Positions 33,758 to 42,293 of a stretch of DNA of 64,000 nucleotides are shown piece after piece; position 1 is the first letter of the stretch; each line of letters begins with the position of its first letter. The translations under genes and the position numbers were made by a program. The notes beneath the pieces were generated by a model. The model saw only the letters and a program-made list of their open reading frames with translations, had not been told where the DNA came from and did not search any database. Where the stretch lies: assembly GCA_017618275.1 (NCBI GenBank), contig JAFZUS010000103.1, positions 1 through 64,000 of the forward strand. Reading direction: 5' to 3'. The stretch comes from Prevotella sp. (GTDB taxonomy: Bacteria; Bacteroidota; Bacteroidia; Bacteroidales; Bacteroidaceae).

Positions 33758-33794
33758 CAAAGGTAGGAAACCTATCGGGGAAGTACGTGACAAA
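33758..33794 (-). promoter_or_regulatory. Phage-type promoter P5 (TTTG-TCACG, N25, TACCTTTG)
   Basis: Read leftward, TTTG-TCACGTAC is followed exactly 25 bases after TTTG by TACCTTTG (33758-33765). It drives the packaging operon and begins immediately behind the terminator of the capsid operon. Confidence 0.7.
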
Positions 33795-33811
33795 AATCGG
33801 GGATAGAAAAA

Positions 33812-33840
33812 CCCGCATCGGGGATAGTCCTCGGTGCGGG
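33812..33840 (-). terminator. Terminator of the capsid operon
   Basis: A stem CCCGCA/TGCGGG with a longer imperfect extension is followed, read leftward, by TTTTTC. It lies 26 bases after the stop of the tail-tube gene and just before promoter P5. Confidence 0.7.
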
Positions 33841-33865
33841 CCTTATGATTGTAAACGAAACGCGC

Positions 33866-34417
33866 TTACTGTGCAGAAGCCAGCAGTGAATCCCAGCCGT
33901 CTGCTGGAGCGGTCACGTACAGGTTCTGATACAGAACACCGTTCAGGTGGAACTCCAGTGTGGTCTGGCGGTCGTCAGAAGTGGCAGCGCCGGTGTCAGA
34001 AGCGATACCGCCCTGCTCTACCTTCACACGATGGTTGGGGTCGTACATGATCTGGCTGTCGCCGGTCTGACCATCAGGAACGATGATACAGATGTCGAGG
34101 TTGTTCAATGCACGGCTCAACTCAGCGATACGTTTGTTGACGCTCTCAATGGTAGCATTGTAGGTGAGGTTGAAACCACCGTTGTTACCCTGGCTCTCAC
34201 CCTTGATCTGCTGTGTCTCATCCTTCAGGTCGAACTTAAACAAGCCCTTACCGCTCTTGAAGGTAGGAGTAGAGTAGATGCAACCGCTAAGAGTCATAGG
34301 AGCAGCGAGGTCGCCCTTCACGAAGTAATATGCTACAGCCGATGTACCACCGATGTTTTCGAGACAGTTCTCTTCGTTCAGGTAGTCGGCCAGCTCAGGA
34401 CAATTAATATTTGCCAT
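33866..34417 (-). CDS. Probable major tail tube protein
   Basis: A 183-residue protein, beta-rich with one helix (SVNKRIAELSRALNNLD). It has the general look of tail tube proteins: an N-terminal capping segment, a strand with SGKGLFKFDLKDETQQIKG, a loop SQGNNGGFNLTYNATIE, and a C-terminal strand TTLEFHLNGVLYQNLY. It follows the major capsid gene by 78 bases in the same operon, the usual place of a tail tube or head-decoration gene. Alternatively it is a second capsid-associated protein. Expressed from promoter P6. Confidence 0.65.
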   Translation of the reverse strand: MANINCPELADYLNEENCLENIGGTSAVAYYFVKGDLAAPMTLSGCIYSTPTFKSGKGLFKFDLKDETQQIKGESQGNNGGFNLTYNATIESVNKRIAELSRALNNLDICIIVPDGQTGDSQIMYDPNHRVKVEQGGIASDTGAATSDDRQTTLEFHLNGVLYQNLYVTAPADGWDSLLASAQ

Positions 34418-34495
34418 ATTCTTACTCTTTTTTAATAGTGATTACTTAATGCAGAAAATTAAAAAGCGGAAGGGCCGGAGCCCTCCCAGACTTTT

Positions 34496-35779
34496 TTACT
34501 GATAGAAGGCGGTGATAGCCATTGGCATACCGGTAGCGGTGATGGTGATCTCCTTCTCGGTCTTGCCGTTGCTCCACTGCTTGAACACCTTGTGGCCTTC
34601 GGCAGAGCCTTCAACAGCCTTCAGGGTAATCAGCGCGTTAGGAGCGAACTCCAGGGCCTTCGGATAATCCTGACCGTTCACCTGTACCTTAGCACCCGCA
34701 TCGGCACCGTCGAGGGTTACAACCAACTTAGAGTTGGTGTAGTCACCATTGATGACGTTCTCAGCAATAGAGCCATCGCTCATCACGAATGCGCTGGGGA
34801 GCGGATTCATAATGCGAGTGCCCTGGATTGACTGGATCTGGAAGATCACATCCTGAGCGTCCTCATCCGAACCGAACTGAGTCTTAACAAAAGACTGGTT
34901 GTTTTCAGAATCCACGCCATACTGGAGGTTTCCAGGAATAGTAGCCATCATACGAGTACCAACACCCCAAGCGTCAGAGGGACAGAACTCTACGCGAGGC
35001 ATTTCAGGCACGGTGAAGTTGCCGTTAGGCAGGTAGTTCACCTTAGCATTGCCGTGATACTTGTTGGCATAACCCTGAGCGATGTAGAGACCACGCAGGA
35101 TGTCAACATGCAGCTTCACGAGCTTCTGCTGACGGAGGCGACCATCCCACTTGGTGTACCACTCCAGAGCGGTGTCGAACGGAGTAGAGTCGTGGGCATC
35201 GGTAGGAGCAGAGATAGCGTCGCAAGGAATCAGGTTCTTATTCTGTACGCTGATAATGCCGTCGGCAATATCATGGGCCATGTCAGTATGGAAACCATCG
35301 TACAGAGAGAGCTTCTGCTTGTCCTCATCGAGGCTGTCCTCATTCTCCATGTCACCGAAGAAGAGGTTGCTCTTCAAATCCTCTGCGTAGCTCTTCAGGA
35401 TTGCCTCTACTGCTACGGTTGACATGGGGTAATCACCACCAGGCTTGCCGTCTGTACCAAAGACAGTCTCAACGTAGTTGTCGATGTTGTCCTTGTAACG
35501 GTTCCATGTCAGCTTCGCAATCAGGGTGCGCTCCTTCAGGAAGCCAATCTTGTTTTCTACAGGTGTACCTACCTTCTTACGGCGAGTGGTACCACCCTTA
35601 CGAACCAACAGGTGATCAGTCTTTTTGAACTGTACGCCTGAAATCACACTAATACCAAGACGGTCGAGCAGTTCGGGATCCTCGTAAGCGGGGCCCATAA
35701 TGATCTGCTTACCAACTTGCTCGGCTACGTGGGTCAGTGCCTCACGTCCGATGAACTCTGGAGCTTTGTTGTCAGCCAT
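34496..35779 (-). CDS. Major capsid protein with C-terminal beta domain
   Basis: A 427-residue protein that should form the icosahedral shell. It follows the protease/scaffold gene, as in HK97-type head modules. The N-terminal arm (MADNKAPEFIGREALTHVAE), a long helical region (EAILKSYAEDLKSNLFFGD) and a P-domain-like stretch agree with the HK97 fold. The last 75 residues look like an extra Ig-like or bacterial-repeat domain (TNSKLVVTLDGADAGAKVQV; HKVFKQWSNGKTEKEITI), probably displayed on the capsid surface. Assignment is by gene order, length and pattern. Confidence 0.8.
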   Translation of the reverse strand: MADNKAPEFIGREALTHVAEQVGKQIIMGPAYEDPELLDRLGISVISGVQFKKTDHLLVRKGGTTRRKKVGTPVENKIGFLKERTLIAKLTWNRYKDNIDNYVETVFGTDGKPGGDYPMSTVAVEAILKSYAEDLKSNLFFGDMENEDSLDEDKQKLSLYDGFHTDMAHDIADGIISVQNKNLIPCDAISAPTDAHDSTPFDTALEWYTKWDGRLRQQKLVKLHVDILRGLYIAQGYANKYHGNAKVNYLPNGNFTVPEMPRVEFCPSDAWGVGTRMMATIPGNLQYGVDSENNQSFVKTQFGSDEDAQDVIFQIQSIQGTRIMNPLPSAFVMSDGSIAENVINGDYTNSKLVVTLDGADAGAKVQVNGQDYPKALEFAPNALITLKAVEGSAEGHKVFKQWSNGKTEKEITITATGMPMAITAFYQ

Positions 35780-35817
35780 AATTCTAATGTTTTTAAAGGG
35801 TTAATAATTGGAAATGC

Positions 35818-36414
35818 TTAAACTTGGTGAGCCTTCTTCCATGCCTCACGAATCTCCTTATTCTCCTTTGGAGACTTAGAGTGGTCGTAGGCAGGCATAC
35901 CACCTTCCTCAGCAGCGGGAGCTTCTGCACCCTGGCCATTGTTGGCTGGAGAGCCACCCTTCTCAGCAGCGGGAGCGGCAGTCATAGCCTCGATCTGGCC
36001 CTTCTGGTCGGCGATAATCTGATTGGCTTCGTCGAGCTTTGCCTGGAGGTCTTTTGCTTCACCCTCGGCTTTCTCGCGTGCATCCTTCTCCGTCTGGAGA
36101 GCTTCAGTGTGCTCAGTGTTGAGCTTTTCGATGGCCTGGTTGTGCTCCTCATTGAGGTTAGCAATGGCCTGCTCATGAGCTTCGTTCAGTTCCTTCTCAC
36201 GGTTAGCGACAGCTTCCTCACGCTCAGTCTGGGCGTTGTCAACCTGTCCCTGAAGGGTCTGAATCTTTTCCTCAGCAGCAGCCTTTTCAGTGGCATGCTG
36301 TTCAAGAGTCTGGTCGAGTGCGTCGAGCATTTCGGGTACGAAATGTGCGCCTTCCTCGGTCTGTACCAGTTCCTCTACACCGCAAGCGGTGGCAATGTTC
36401 TTGTACTCTTTCAT
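35818..36414 (-). CDS. Nested scaffold protein (internal in-frame start)
   Basis: A 198-residue product in the same frame as the protease, beginning at the ATG at 36414 (MKEYKNIATACGVEEL). The bases just before (AACAATAACAACAGT-like, A-rich) resemble the leaders of other genes here, and the start lies exactly after the disordered linker. The rest is charged coiled coil with Ala/Glu repeats. Phages with fused protease-scaffold genes often make extra scaffold from such a start, as with lambda C and Nu3. This is predicted only. Confidence 0.5.
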   Translation of the reverse strand: MKEYKNIATACGVEELVQTEEGAHFVPEMLDALDQTLEQHATEKAAAEEKIQTLQGQVDNAQTEREEAVANREKELNEAHEQAIANLNEEHNQAIEKLNTEHTEALQTEKDAREKAEGEAKDLQAKLDEANQIIADQKGQIEAMTAAPAAEKGGSPANNGQGAEAPAAEEGGMPAYDHSKSPKENKEIREAWKKAHQV

Positions 36415-37431
36415 ACTGTTGTTATTATTTGGGGTTAAAGAATTAGCATTTGCGGCTGGTGCGGGGTCATCCTCTGGCACGTCATCCTCCGGAGCCACCG
36501 GCTTTACACGAGTGATAGGCTCGGCAGAACCGTTAGCCACCTCAAAGGCACGGGTAATCACCTCACCCAGCGTCTTTTGTCCGTCACACAGGATGCCAGT
36601 CACCTTATCAGCCTCGAACAGCTTACCATGGATGTGCTCTTCCTTAGCAGCAGGGAAGGCAGCCTGAATATCCTTACGGAACTGTACGCCATCCTCCTTC
36701 AACTCTTCGATGAGCACCTTATCATTCTTCGGGTCATCGGCGAGGTCACGATACCATTTGTTTTTGTCATAGGATTCAGGATCGTAGAGCTCATGGAAGG
36801 TCTCATTGGTGTACTTGTTTGTAGTACCATTCTTCTCGGTGTAGAACACAGCCATCACACCGATAGAGCCAAACAAATCTTTGGGGTGCATGTAGTACAC
36901 TTCATCACAGACAGAAGCGAGATACATAGCTGCTGATGCACAAAGGCCGTCAACGAAGGCATACACCTTCTGACCACGCTCATGCGCATACTCGATAGCC
37001 TGTTTGAAATCATTGATAGCCCAAGCGGAACCACCAGGAGAGTTGATGACAAAGACATGTGCCTTGCAGAACTCGTTATTAGCAGCCTCCATGAGCCAGT
37101 CGCGCAGATCCATAGAGCCATAAGAACAGGCACCACCTTCGCGAGTGATAGGGCCAGCCACCGGCATTACATTGACAAAAGGCGCATCCATGTCCTCCAT
37201 CCACCAGCGCGACTCTACCTTGCCTTGCTCCGTAACCTGATACTCCTTGATTTCAGGAGCGGCATCCTCGGCAGACTTGATGAGTTGCATGGCGTATGGC
37301 TTTTTCTTTTTGTCAAACTCCAAACCGATATGACCATTCAGGTTCTGTTCCCACATCGTGCGAGAACCATGAACATACTCAGGCATGATCATCCACTTCT
37401 TCGTTGACAATATTTCCAGTAATCCGTTCAT
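35818..37431 (-). CDS. S49-type head maturation protease fused to scaffold
   Basis: A 537-residue protein. Residues about 95-300 form an S49/ClpP-like peptidase: oxyanion region VINSPGGSAW (129-138), nucleophile S166 in DGLCASAAMYLAS (161-173) and the K184 region in HPKDLFGSIGVMAVF as likely general base. After a Pro/Glu/Asp linker (311-335), residues 340-537 are a long coiled coil, the usual scaffold of capsid assembly. The protease cuts the scaffold and capsid precursors during maturation. It is the first gene after promoter P6 and precedes the capsid gene, the HK97 order. An internal start at 36414 could produce scaffold alone. Confidence 0.88.
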   Translation of the reverse strand: MNGLLEILSTKKWMIMPEYVHGSRTMWEQNLNGHIGLEFDKKKKPYAMQLIKSAEDAAPEIKEYQVTEQGKVESRWWMEDMDAPFVNVMPVAGPITREGGACSYGSMDLRDWLMEAANNEFCKAHVFVINSPGGSAWAINDFKQAIEYAHERGQKVYAFVDGLCASAAMYLASVCDEVYYMHPKDLFGSIGVMAVFYTEKNGTTNKYTNETFHELYDPESYDKNKWYRDLADDPKNDKVLIEELKEDGVQFRKDIQAAFPAAKEEHIHGKLFEADKVTGILCDGQKTLGEVITRAFEVANGSAEPITRVKPVAPEDDVPEDDPAPAANANSLTPNNNNSMKEYKNIATACGVEELVQTEEGAHFVPEMLDALDQTLEQHATEKAAAEEKIQTLQGQVDNAQTEREEAVANREKELNEAHEQAIANLNEEHNQAIEKLNTEHTEALQTEKDAREKAEGEAKDLQAKLDEANQIIADQKGQIEAMTAAPAAEKGGSPANNGQGAEAPAAEEGGMPAYDHSKSPKENKEIREAWKKAHQV

Positions 37432-37463
37432 ACTTTTTCGCTTTTAGTTTAAAAATTCTATCG

Positions 37464-37496
37464 CAAAAGTAATGAAACGTGCGGGCGAGGTCGTGA
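37464..37496 (-). promoter_or_regulatory. Phage-type promoter P6 (TCACG, then TACTTTTG)
   Basis: Read leftward, TCACGACC starts exactly 25 bases before TACTTTTG (37464-37471). The TTG found before TCAC at the other sites is replaced here by ACA. It lies 33 bases before the protease gene. It should drive protease, scaffold, capsid and tube. Confidence 0.6.
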
Positions 37497-37548
37497 TGTG
37501 GTTTTCCTTAGTATATTAGGGTTTTAGGACGTTTTAGGGCATAAAAAA

Positions 37549-37579
37549 GCCCCGACAGCGTTTCACAACGACATCGGGG
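37549..37579 (-). terminator. Terminator of the early/middle operon
   Basis: The stem CCCCGA/TCGGGG, with additional partial pairing inside, is followed leftward by C and a run of six T. It closes the 48.4-37.6 kb operon, 65 bases after the last stop codon and just before promoter P6. Confidence 0.75.
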
Positions 37580-37643
37580 ATGGAACAATTACTGTTATTT
37601 ACGTGGTTAGATTCAATATACCTTATTATATATATAGGCCGGT

Positions 37644-38135
37644 TTAATTGGTTGGTGATGCCAGACGGATGAGGGCCGACATGGACTGTAACTTGATTTT
37701 CAGAGTGGTCACACTGTTATTACTCTGCGTCTCATCGATAGTGGCCATCGACGCATTAGGCAGGGCGTAGGACAAATCCTTAGCGCCATTATTGCGGGTA
37801 TAGACCACATTAAAATCCTTGCCGTTCAATGCTTCAATAGCCGATTCTACCTGCTGTCGAGCCAGTTGCACAGCGGCCTGCAAGTCATGTGTATAGACGT
37901 TTCCAGAGGCTTGGCGGGCATTCTGTACCTTCAACGTCGGCACATCCTGCATCGGCACGTCATCACCCAGCGGCAAAGTCAGCGTCAGTACCGGATCGCC
38001 CGTAAAGAGATTGCTGTTAATGAATTGCACGCTGTTCACTTGGGCAGGTACAGGCATGCTGCACTGCGAGGCCAGATAGACATCCACGCGCACGATGTCA
38101 TCCTGGCGAAGTTCCAAACATAAATTCTCGTTCAT
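37644..38135 (-). CDS. Hypothetical protein at the end of the early/middle block
   Basis: A 163-residue protein. The frame continues upstream but the start is set at 38135 (MNENLCLELRQDDIVRVDVY). The N-terminal 90 residues look beta-rich (SVQFINSNLFTGDPVLTLTL); the middle is a helix (LQAAVQLARQQVESAIEAL). Not recognised. It precedes the terminator at 37549 and follows a tandem 11-base repeat with TGTCAC elements, so it might be expressed separately from the early block. Confidence 0.7.
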   Translation of the reverse strand: MNENLCLELRQDDIVRVDVYLASQCSMPVPAQVNSVQFINSNLFTGDPVLTLTLPLGDDVPMQDVPTLKVQNARQASGNVYTHDLQAAVQLARQQVESAIEALNGKDFNVVYTRNNGAKDLSYALPNASMATIDETQSNNSVTTLKIKLQSMSALIRLASPTN

Positions 38136-38172
38136 AATCTTATCTTTTTTGATGGTTATTACTCTAACGTTA

Positions 38173-38194
38173 GGGGTGTGACAGGGGTGTGACA
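38173..38194. repeat. Tandem 11-base repeat containing the TGTCAC motif
   Basis: Two perfect head-to-tail copies of GGGGTGTGACA lie 38 bases upstream of the gene at 37644. Read leftward each contains TGTCAC, the upstream element of the phage promoters, but no TAnnTTTG box stands 25 bases away. It may be a second binding site for the same regulator or a degenerate promoter. Confidence 0.55.
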
Positions 38195-38260
38195 AAAAAA
38201 CATAGAAAACACCTCATTATTTAACATCTTTTCGCAGTCGATTTTGACCTTTTTTACAAT

Positions 38261-38992
38261 TTACTCGTATTTCGGTAATCCACCCCTTAATTCGTACTCA
38301 TCAACTCGCGTAATCTCAGCGTCACCTATCACGTCGGCTTCATTAGCCATACGCTTACCTTCCTTGCGCCAGCGGAATATCTGACGACGCAGGTGTTCAC
38401 GCTCTTTGTTATCATGCGACACTGGAATATCCCACTTCATAAAGAAACGCTCCAGGATCTCTACATCCGTGCGATCGATGCGCTGCTCACGACACCAGTC
38501 ACGCTGTCGCTCTTCAAAGTAAAGGTATTCTCGGATGAACCTATGCCTAAAAATTCTACGAAGCTGGTTGGCAGCCGACGTATCAAGGGTGTGCGAACTG
38601 CTGACCAGTTCTATACGACCATCCACATATATCTCCCTGGGCAGGGCGATGCACAGAAACTCGTAAGCCTCGCGACGGGTCTTGTTAGGCAGACGCTCCA
38701 ACGTACACACCTCGGCGTAGGTCAGGTAATCCTTCGGGTCGCGCTGAATGATCGGTTTGCCACCTTCAGGCAGACGACCACGCAACATGTTATTCCAGGC
38801 AGACTGAGAATAGCAGCAGGCACGACGCTGTTGTGTCTCAGGCACGATGCGAAGGCTATGCACCATCACAGCATATTCATCAGAACATTGCGACAGTTGG
38901 ATAGGAGTCTGTTTTGAGATTGAGTTTCCATTACCATCGGCACGCATAAAGCTACCGACATACTTAGATACACGCAGATAGATCTTAGGCAT
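38261..38992 (-). CDS. Hypothetical basic protein
   Basis: A 243-residue, Arg-rich protein that I do not recognise. It begins MPKIYLRVSKYVGSFMRADG; the C-terminal 110 residues are helical and basic (LRRIFRHRFIREYLYFEERQ; HLRRQIFRWRKEGKRM), suggesting nucleic-acid or membrane contact. It lies 11 bases after the DUF4406 gene in the early block. Confidence 0.7.
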   Translation of the reverse strand: MPKIYLRVSKYVGSFMRADGNGNSISKQTPIQLSQCSDEYAVMVHSLRIVPETQQRRACCYSQSAWNNMLRGRLPEGGKPIIQRDPKDYLTYAEVCTLERLPNKTRREAYEFLCIALPREIYVDGRIELVSSSHTLDTSAANQLRRIFRHRFIREYLYFEERQRDWCREQRIDRTDVEILERFFMKWDIPVSHDNKEREHLRRQIFRWRKEGKRMANEADVIGDAEITRVDEYELRGGLPKYE

Positions 38993-39002
38993 AGTGATTT
39001 TC

Positions 39003-39326
39003 TTACTTACTATAGTCTTTATTCAGGTTTTCAATTTTCCAAAATTCAGCAAAGGCACTTTCGAGCTTTGCACCACGAGAGTAGTCCCACATGGGGAGTT
39101 TCAGGATAGCATCACAACCATACAGCTTACAGATATCAATAAGCATCTGGAGTTGGTAGGGCAGGCGACGAAAGAGCCAGTTCCACCATCCCCACATCTT
39201 CAACGGATTAACGGGACGGTGGCCCAAGCCTATCAGATTCTTCTCAGCCCTCGCAAACTGCGATTCTACCCATTCAGGATCACAGCCGGTTATCGGCCCA
39301 GAGATATACACTTTCTTCGATGTCAT
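39003..39326 (-). CDS. DUF4406 / nucleoside 2-deoxyribosyltransferase-like protein
   Basis: A 107-residue protein. The start KVYISGPITGCDPEWVESQF and the later CDAILKLPMWDYSRGAKLES match the DUF4406 family, related to nucleoside 2-deoxyribosyltransferases: an N-terminal nucleotide-binding loop (SGPITG) and a C-terminal S/G-A-xxE helix (E in RGAKLESAFAE is the expected catalytic Glu). These enzymes exchange or cleave bases of deoxynucleotides. It overlaps the dUTPase stop by one base, so it belongs to a nucleotide-metabolism pair. Confidence 0.82.
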   Translation of the reverse strand: MTSKKVYISGPITGCDPEWVESQFARAEKNLIGLGHRPVNPLKMWGWWNWLFRRLPYQLQMLIDICKLYGCDAILKLPMWDYSRGAKLESAFAEFWKIENLNKDYSK

Positions 39327-39760
39327 TACTTCACACCAGTATGTCCGTAACCACCTTCACCACGTTCTGTCTCATCGAGGACATCAACGGGAATAAACTC
39401 TGCATGCTCATGGCGGGCAATGACCATCTGGGCAATACGCTCACCATCCTCAACGGTAAACGGCTCATCACTGAGGTTAATCAGTATCACGCCCACGTCA
39501 CCACGATAATCGGCATCCACAGTACCAGGTGCATTCAGCACCGTTATACCCTTCTTCAGGGCCAGTCCACTACGCGGACGTACCTGTGCCTCGTAACCGA
39601 CAGGCAAAGCAATATGCAATCCCGTTGGTACCAAACGACGCTCCATAGGTTTGAGAACTATCGGCTCATCGATGTTTGCACGAAGATCCATACCGGCTGA
39701 CAGTTCAGTGGCATAAGCGGGTAGGGGATGGTGCGACTTGTTTACAATCTTAATCTTCAT
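39326..39760 (-). CDS. dut: dUTP diphosphatase (dUTPase)
   Basis: A 144-residue trimeric-type dUTPase converting dUTP to dUMP and pyrophosphate, which keeps uracil out of DNA and supplies dUMP for thymidylate synthesis. All five family motifs are visible: AGMDLRA (22-28), [20 protein letters not shown] with the catalytic Asp, RIAQMVI, and the C-terminal [10 protein letters not shown]. It should be active. It overlaps its upstream neighbour by 4 bases and its downstream neighbour by one, and complements the ThyX-like gene at 46099. Confidence 0.96.
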   Translation of the reverse strand: MKIKIVNKSHHPLPAYATELSAGMDLRANIDEPIVLKPMERRLVPTGLHIALPVGYEAQVRPRSGLALKKGITVLNAPGTVDADYRGDVGVILINLSDEPFTVEDGERIAQMVIARHEHAEFIPVDVLDETERGEGGYGHTGVK

Positions 39761-40053
39761 ATATTCAATTCGTTTGAGTCCTGTTCAGCGATTTGTTCTT
39801 TCGCCTTCTTAAATTCCTTCATCATATCAATCACCATAGCATTCAGAGCTGCTTCTACGCCCGTCATCATATAGGAGATAGAGCCAACCATTGTTATCAA
39901 GTGATTCAGCCGTTCGTACTCAGGTTCAGTTTCCTTATACTTCTGCTGACACACCTGCATATTCTTCAATGTCTGTGCGATAATGCTCTGCGTCATCGGC
40001 AACTCTTTTGCTGCCATCGAGAGCGACACGCCCCAAAGCGATTCTTCTACCAT
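39757..40053 (-). CDS. Small helical hypothetical protein
   Basis: A 98-residue protein, predicted all-helical ([39 protein letters not shown]). Not recognised. It overlaps the dUTPase start by 4 bases, indicating coupled translation in the early block. Confidence 0.7.
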   Translation of the reverse strand: MVEESLWGVSLSMAAKELPMTQSIIAQTLKNMQVCQQKYKETEPEYERLNHLITMVGSISYMMTGVEAALNAMVIDMMKEFKKAKEQIAEQDSNELNI

Positions 40054-40054
40054 A

Positions 40055-40387
40055 CTATTCTTTTCCTTCCATTTTGTTACGCATCAGGATTTGAAGGGCT
40101 TCGTCACCTCGGCCCATCTTATTCATCAACAGTGCCACGTTCGTATCGAAGTCGCGACTCTGCACTATCAGGAGGGCAATCAATGCCAGGTGCTTCAACT
40201 GATTCGACTGGATAGCCGTAATCTCGATCACCTTATCCAACATACCCTTCTCAGTCCAACCACGTTCACGAAGCTGTGGAAGGTTCTGCATGAACTTATC
40301 CGATGCCATAATCATATTCACCAGATACTCCAGGAGTCCACGCTTATCCTTCAACAAATTCGCTATGTCAACATTCATATTTGCCAT
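40055..40387 (-). CDS. Small helical hypothetical protein
   Basis: A 110-residue protein, helical, with a hydrophobic helix in the middle (LKHLALIALLIVQSRDFD) but not clearly membrane-spanning. The gap to the next gene is one base. Not recognised; an early host-takeover or regulatory role is possible. Confidence 0.7.
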   Translation of the reverse strand: MANMNVDIANLLKDKRGLLEYLVNMIMASDKFMQNLPQLRERGWTEKGMLDKVIEITAIQSNQLKHLALIALLIVQSRDFDTNVALLMNKMGRGDEALQILMRNKMEGKE

Positions 40388-40388
40388 A

Positions 40389-40622
40389 CTATAATTGCTC
40401 TACAAAATGATCAATATTTGCTATTTCAGACTCCACCAGCTTATACATAAGGGCATTGAAAGTTTCCTCATGGATGCTTGCGGTCTTTTTAGTGGTACCC
40501 ATATTCACAACCACATGCACCTCTGCCTGCGTCACATACGAAGAAAGCAGTTCCTGTATTGCTACCAACTTCTTACGCTTCTCAGCAAATCGCGCTGCTG
40601 TGTCTAAATTCTCTACCTTCAT
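40389..40622 (-). CDS. Small hypothetical protein
   Basis: A 77-residue protein with a helical start (LDTAARFAEKRKKLVAIQEL), a central beta hairpin (VHVVVNMGTTKKTASIHEE) and a final helix. It overlaps the upstream gene by one base. Not recognised. Confidence 0.7.
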   Translation of the reverse strand: MKVENLDTAARFAEKRKKLVAIQELLSSYVTQAEVHVVVNMGTTKKTASIHEETFNALMYKLVESEIANIDHFVEQL

Positions 40623-41131
40623 CAGTCTATCTTCTGTAAACGTTCATCAATAAATTCGAGATCATCGTCATGGTAGGTGATTCCACTCTCCGTGTTATGC
40701 CACATATTATAATACGATGTGCCAAAATCCTCTATGGGAAAATCATCCACCATCACCTCTTCGCCAGAATCTATCACCCTTGCACGAATCATCGGCCTAT
40801 CCTTTTTATAGTAGTTCTTACGATGCAGAAACTCTTCATGTTTCTGGCGAATAGACTCCTGACTACGATACTTGCATTCATCACACAGATAATGTCCCAT
40901 GCCGTCACAACGACCTTCTGGCGTTCCTTTCTCGAAATCATCACAATCGAGATCAGAATCAGGCTTCTGTTTGTTTTGAGCACTACTTACGGCATCCATA
41001 AAGCGCGTAAAGATTGGCAGAGGCACATTCTCAGCTTGAAATTTCTCAACCATCACGCGGTCGATTGTCTCATTGTCAGAACACTCCAGCACAACAGTCA
41101 ATGATATTGGATATTTCTTTATTTCAGCCAT
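40622..41131 (-). CDS. Hypothetical protein with a Cys-rich segment
   Basis: A 169-residue, very acidic protein. The centre contains C-x13-C-x6-C-x2-C (CDDFEKGTPEGRC, then DGMGHYLCDEC), spacing suitable for one zinc site. It overlaps both neighbours by one base. The family is not recognised. Confidence 0.7.
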   Translation of the reverse strand: MAEIKKYPISLTVVLECSDNETIDRVMVEKFQAENVPLPIFTRFMDAVSSAQNKQKPDSDLDCDDFEKGTPEGRCDGMGHYLCDECKYRSQESIRQKHEEFLHRKNYYKKDRPMIRARVIDSGEEVMVDDFPIEDFGTSYYNMWHNTESGITYHDDDLEFIDERLQKID

Positions 41132-41952
41132 TATTTTTCTTGATCTAACTGTTCACGAATAGCCTGCTGGAGTACCGGCAGGATGAACTTAGCATGGCGA
41201 CGTGCGGCCATTTCAACCTTCTTAGCCGACGTAAACCACTCCACTTCGCAGAGCTTACCACCAAAATAATCTGGCGAGATACCTACCATAAACTTACGAA
41301 TGCCATCCTTACCAGGAGCGTTAAAGACATGATAGAAATTGCCATATTCGGAATAGGCCATATAAAGCCCATCAGAAGTCAGGATGACACGAGCCAACCA
41401 TTCACCACGTTCATCTTTCAGGTCATACATGAACACCTGCACACCAGGTTTATTTGACAGACAGCATGTATTACCAATAAGTTCACGCTGACCATGGAAA
41501 TTTTCTTCGGCACCAGGTTCAAGTAAATCTCTATTGTCATAAACATTTCCGACAATCTCCATACGATTATAGTCTGGCACCTCGCCTATAACCGATGGTA
41601 ACAGACAATTCTTTCCCCAAGTAAAGCACCATCCGCTAATCTCCACCGGATTGCCATCAGGAACAAAATCCTTCAATGCAGCCAGATGCCTTACCTGGCG
41701 TTGCCACTCTACGATAAAAAGTCGAGTAGTGCCATCAGGAATAGTCAATGCAAGAATATCATCCTCAAAGATTGGCTTACCCTTCTTATCAAACCAACCC
41801 GTAAACCTTCCAATGGTGTTAGGATTAACTCTAACAGATTCCAACGGAGAAATATGAATATGCGGAGTTGAGCACATAGTATGTGGCTCACCTACCACCC
41901 AACGGCCATCATCTACGGCCTTTGCACGAAATATAATATTATTACTACTCAT
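41131..41952 (-). CDS. YopX-domain protein
   Basis: A 273-residue protein. The start is set at 41952 (MSSNNIIFRAKAVDDGRWVV). The first 135 residues match the phage YopX family: FRAK, later TIGRFTGWFDKKGKPIFEDD, and a C-terminal strand with EIVGNVYDN. YopX proteins are common early phage proteins of unknown function. Residues 150-273 form an additional domain (VFMYDLKDERGEWLARVIL; CEVEWFTSAKKVEMAARRHA) that is unusual for the family. Confidence 0.82.
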   Translation of the reverse strand: MSSNNIIFRAKAVDDGRWVVGEPHTMCSTPHIHISPLESVRVNPNTIGRFTGWFDKKGKPIFEDDILALTIPDGTTRLFIVEWQRQVRHLAALKDFVPDGNPVEISGWCFTWGKNCLLPSVIGEVPDYNRMEIVGNVYDNRDLLEPGAEENFHGQRELIGNTCCLSNKPGVQVFMYDLKDERGEWLARVILTSDGLYMAYSEYGNFYHVFNAPGKDGIRKFMVGISPDYFGGKLCEVEWFTSAKKVEMAARRHAKFILPVLQQAIREQLDQEK

Positions 41953-41959
41953 AACTCTA

Positions 41960-42289
41960 CTAATTTGTATTCTGAGGGTTTTCGTTCTGTGCCTGCTTTT
42001 CCTGTCTGCGAAGTTGTGCTGCACGACTATTACGGGTCTTAAACAACACTTCCTTTGCACGCTCTTTCAATTTCTTAAAGAAGGGGAATACATAATGCTC
42101 CATCTTCTCATCAGTCATCCACTGCATACCAACAAAGATCTGCATCAGCATTTCTGCCAGAATTTCTATCGAGAGGTTTGGATCGCAATTATGCTTCTTA
42201 AACACCTCAGACATTTCAGCCAGGATTGCCGATTTCTCTTTCATGTACTCCTGTTCAGGAGTCAAATGTTCTTTCTTTTCTTCAGCCAT
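41960..42289 (-). CDS. Small helical hypothetical protein
   Basis: A 109-residue charged helical protein (MKEKSAILAEMSEVFKKH; FVGMQWMTDEKMEHYVFPFF; then a basic tail). Not recognised. It lies 7 bases upstream of the YopX gene and 4 bases after the frameshifted small gene at 42294. Confidence 0.7.
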   Translation of the reverse strand: MAEEKKEHLTPEQEYMKEKSAILAEMSEVFKKHNCDPNLSIEILAEMLMQIFVGMQWMTDEKMEHYVFPFFKKLKERAKEVLFKTRNSRAAQLRRQEKQAQNENPQNTN

Positions 42290-42293
42290 AATC

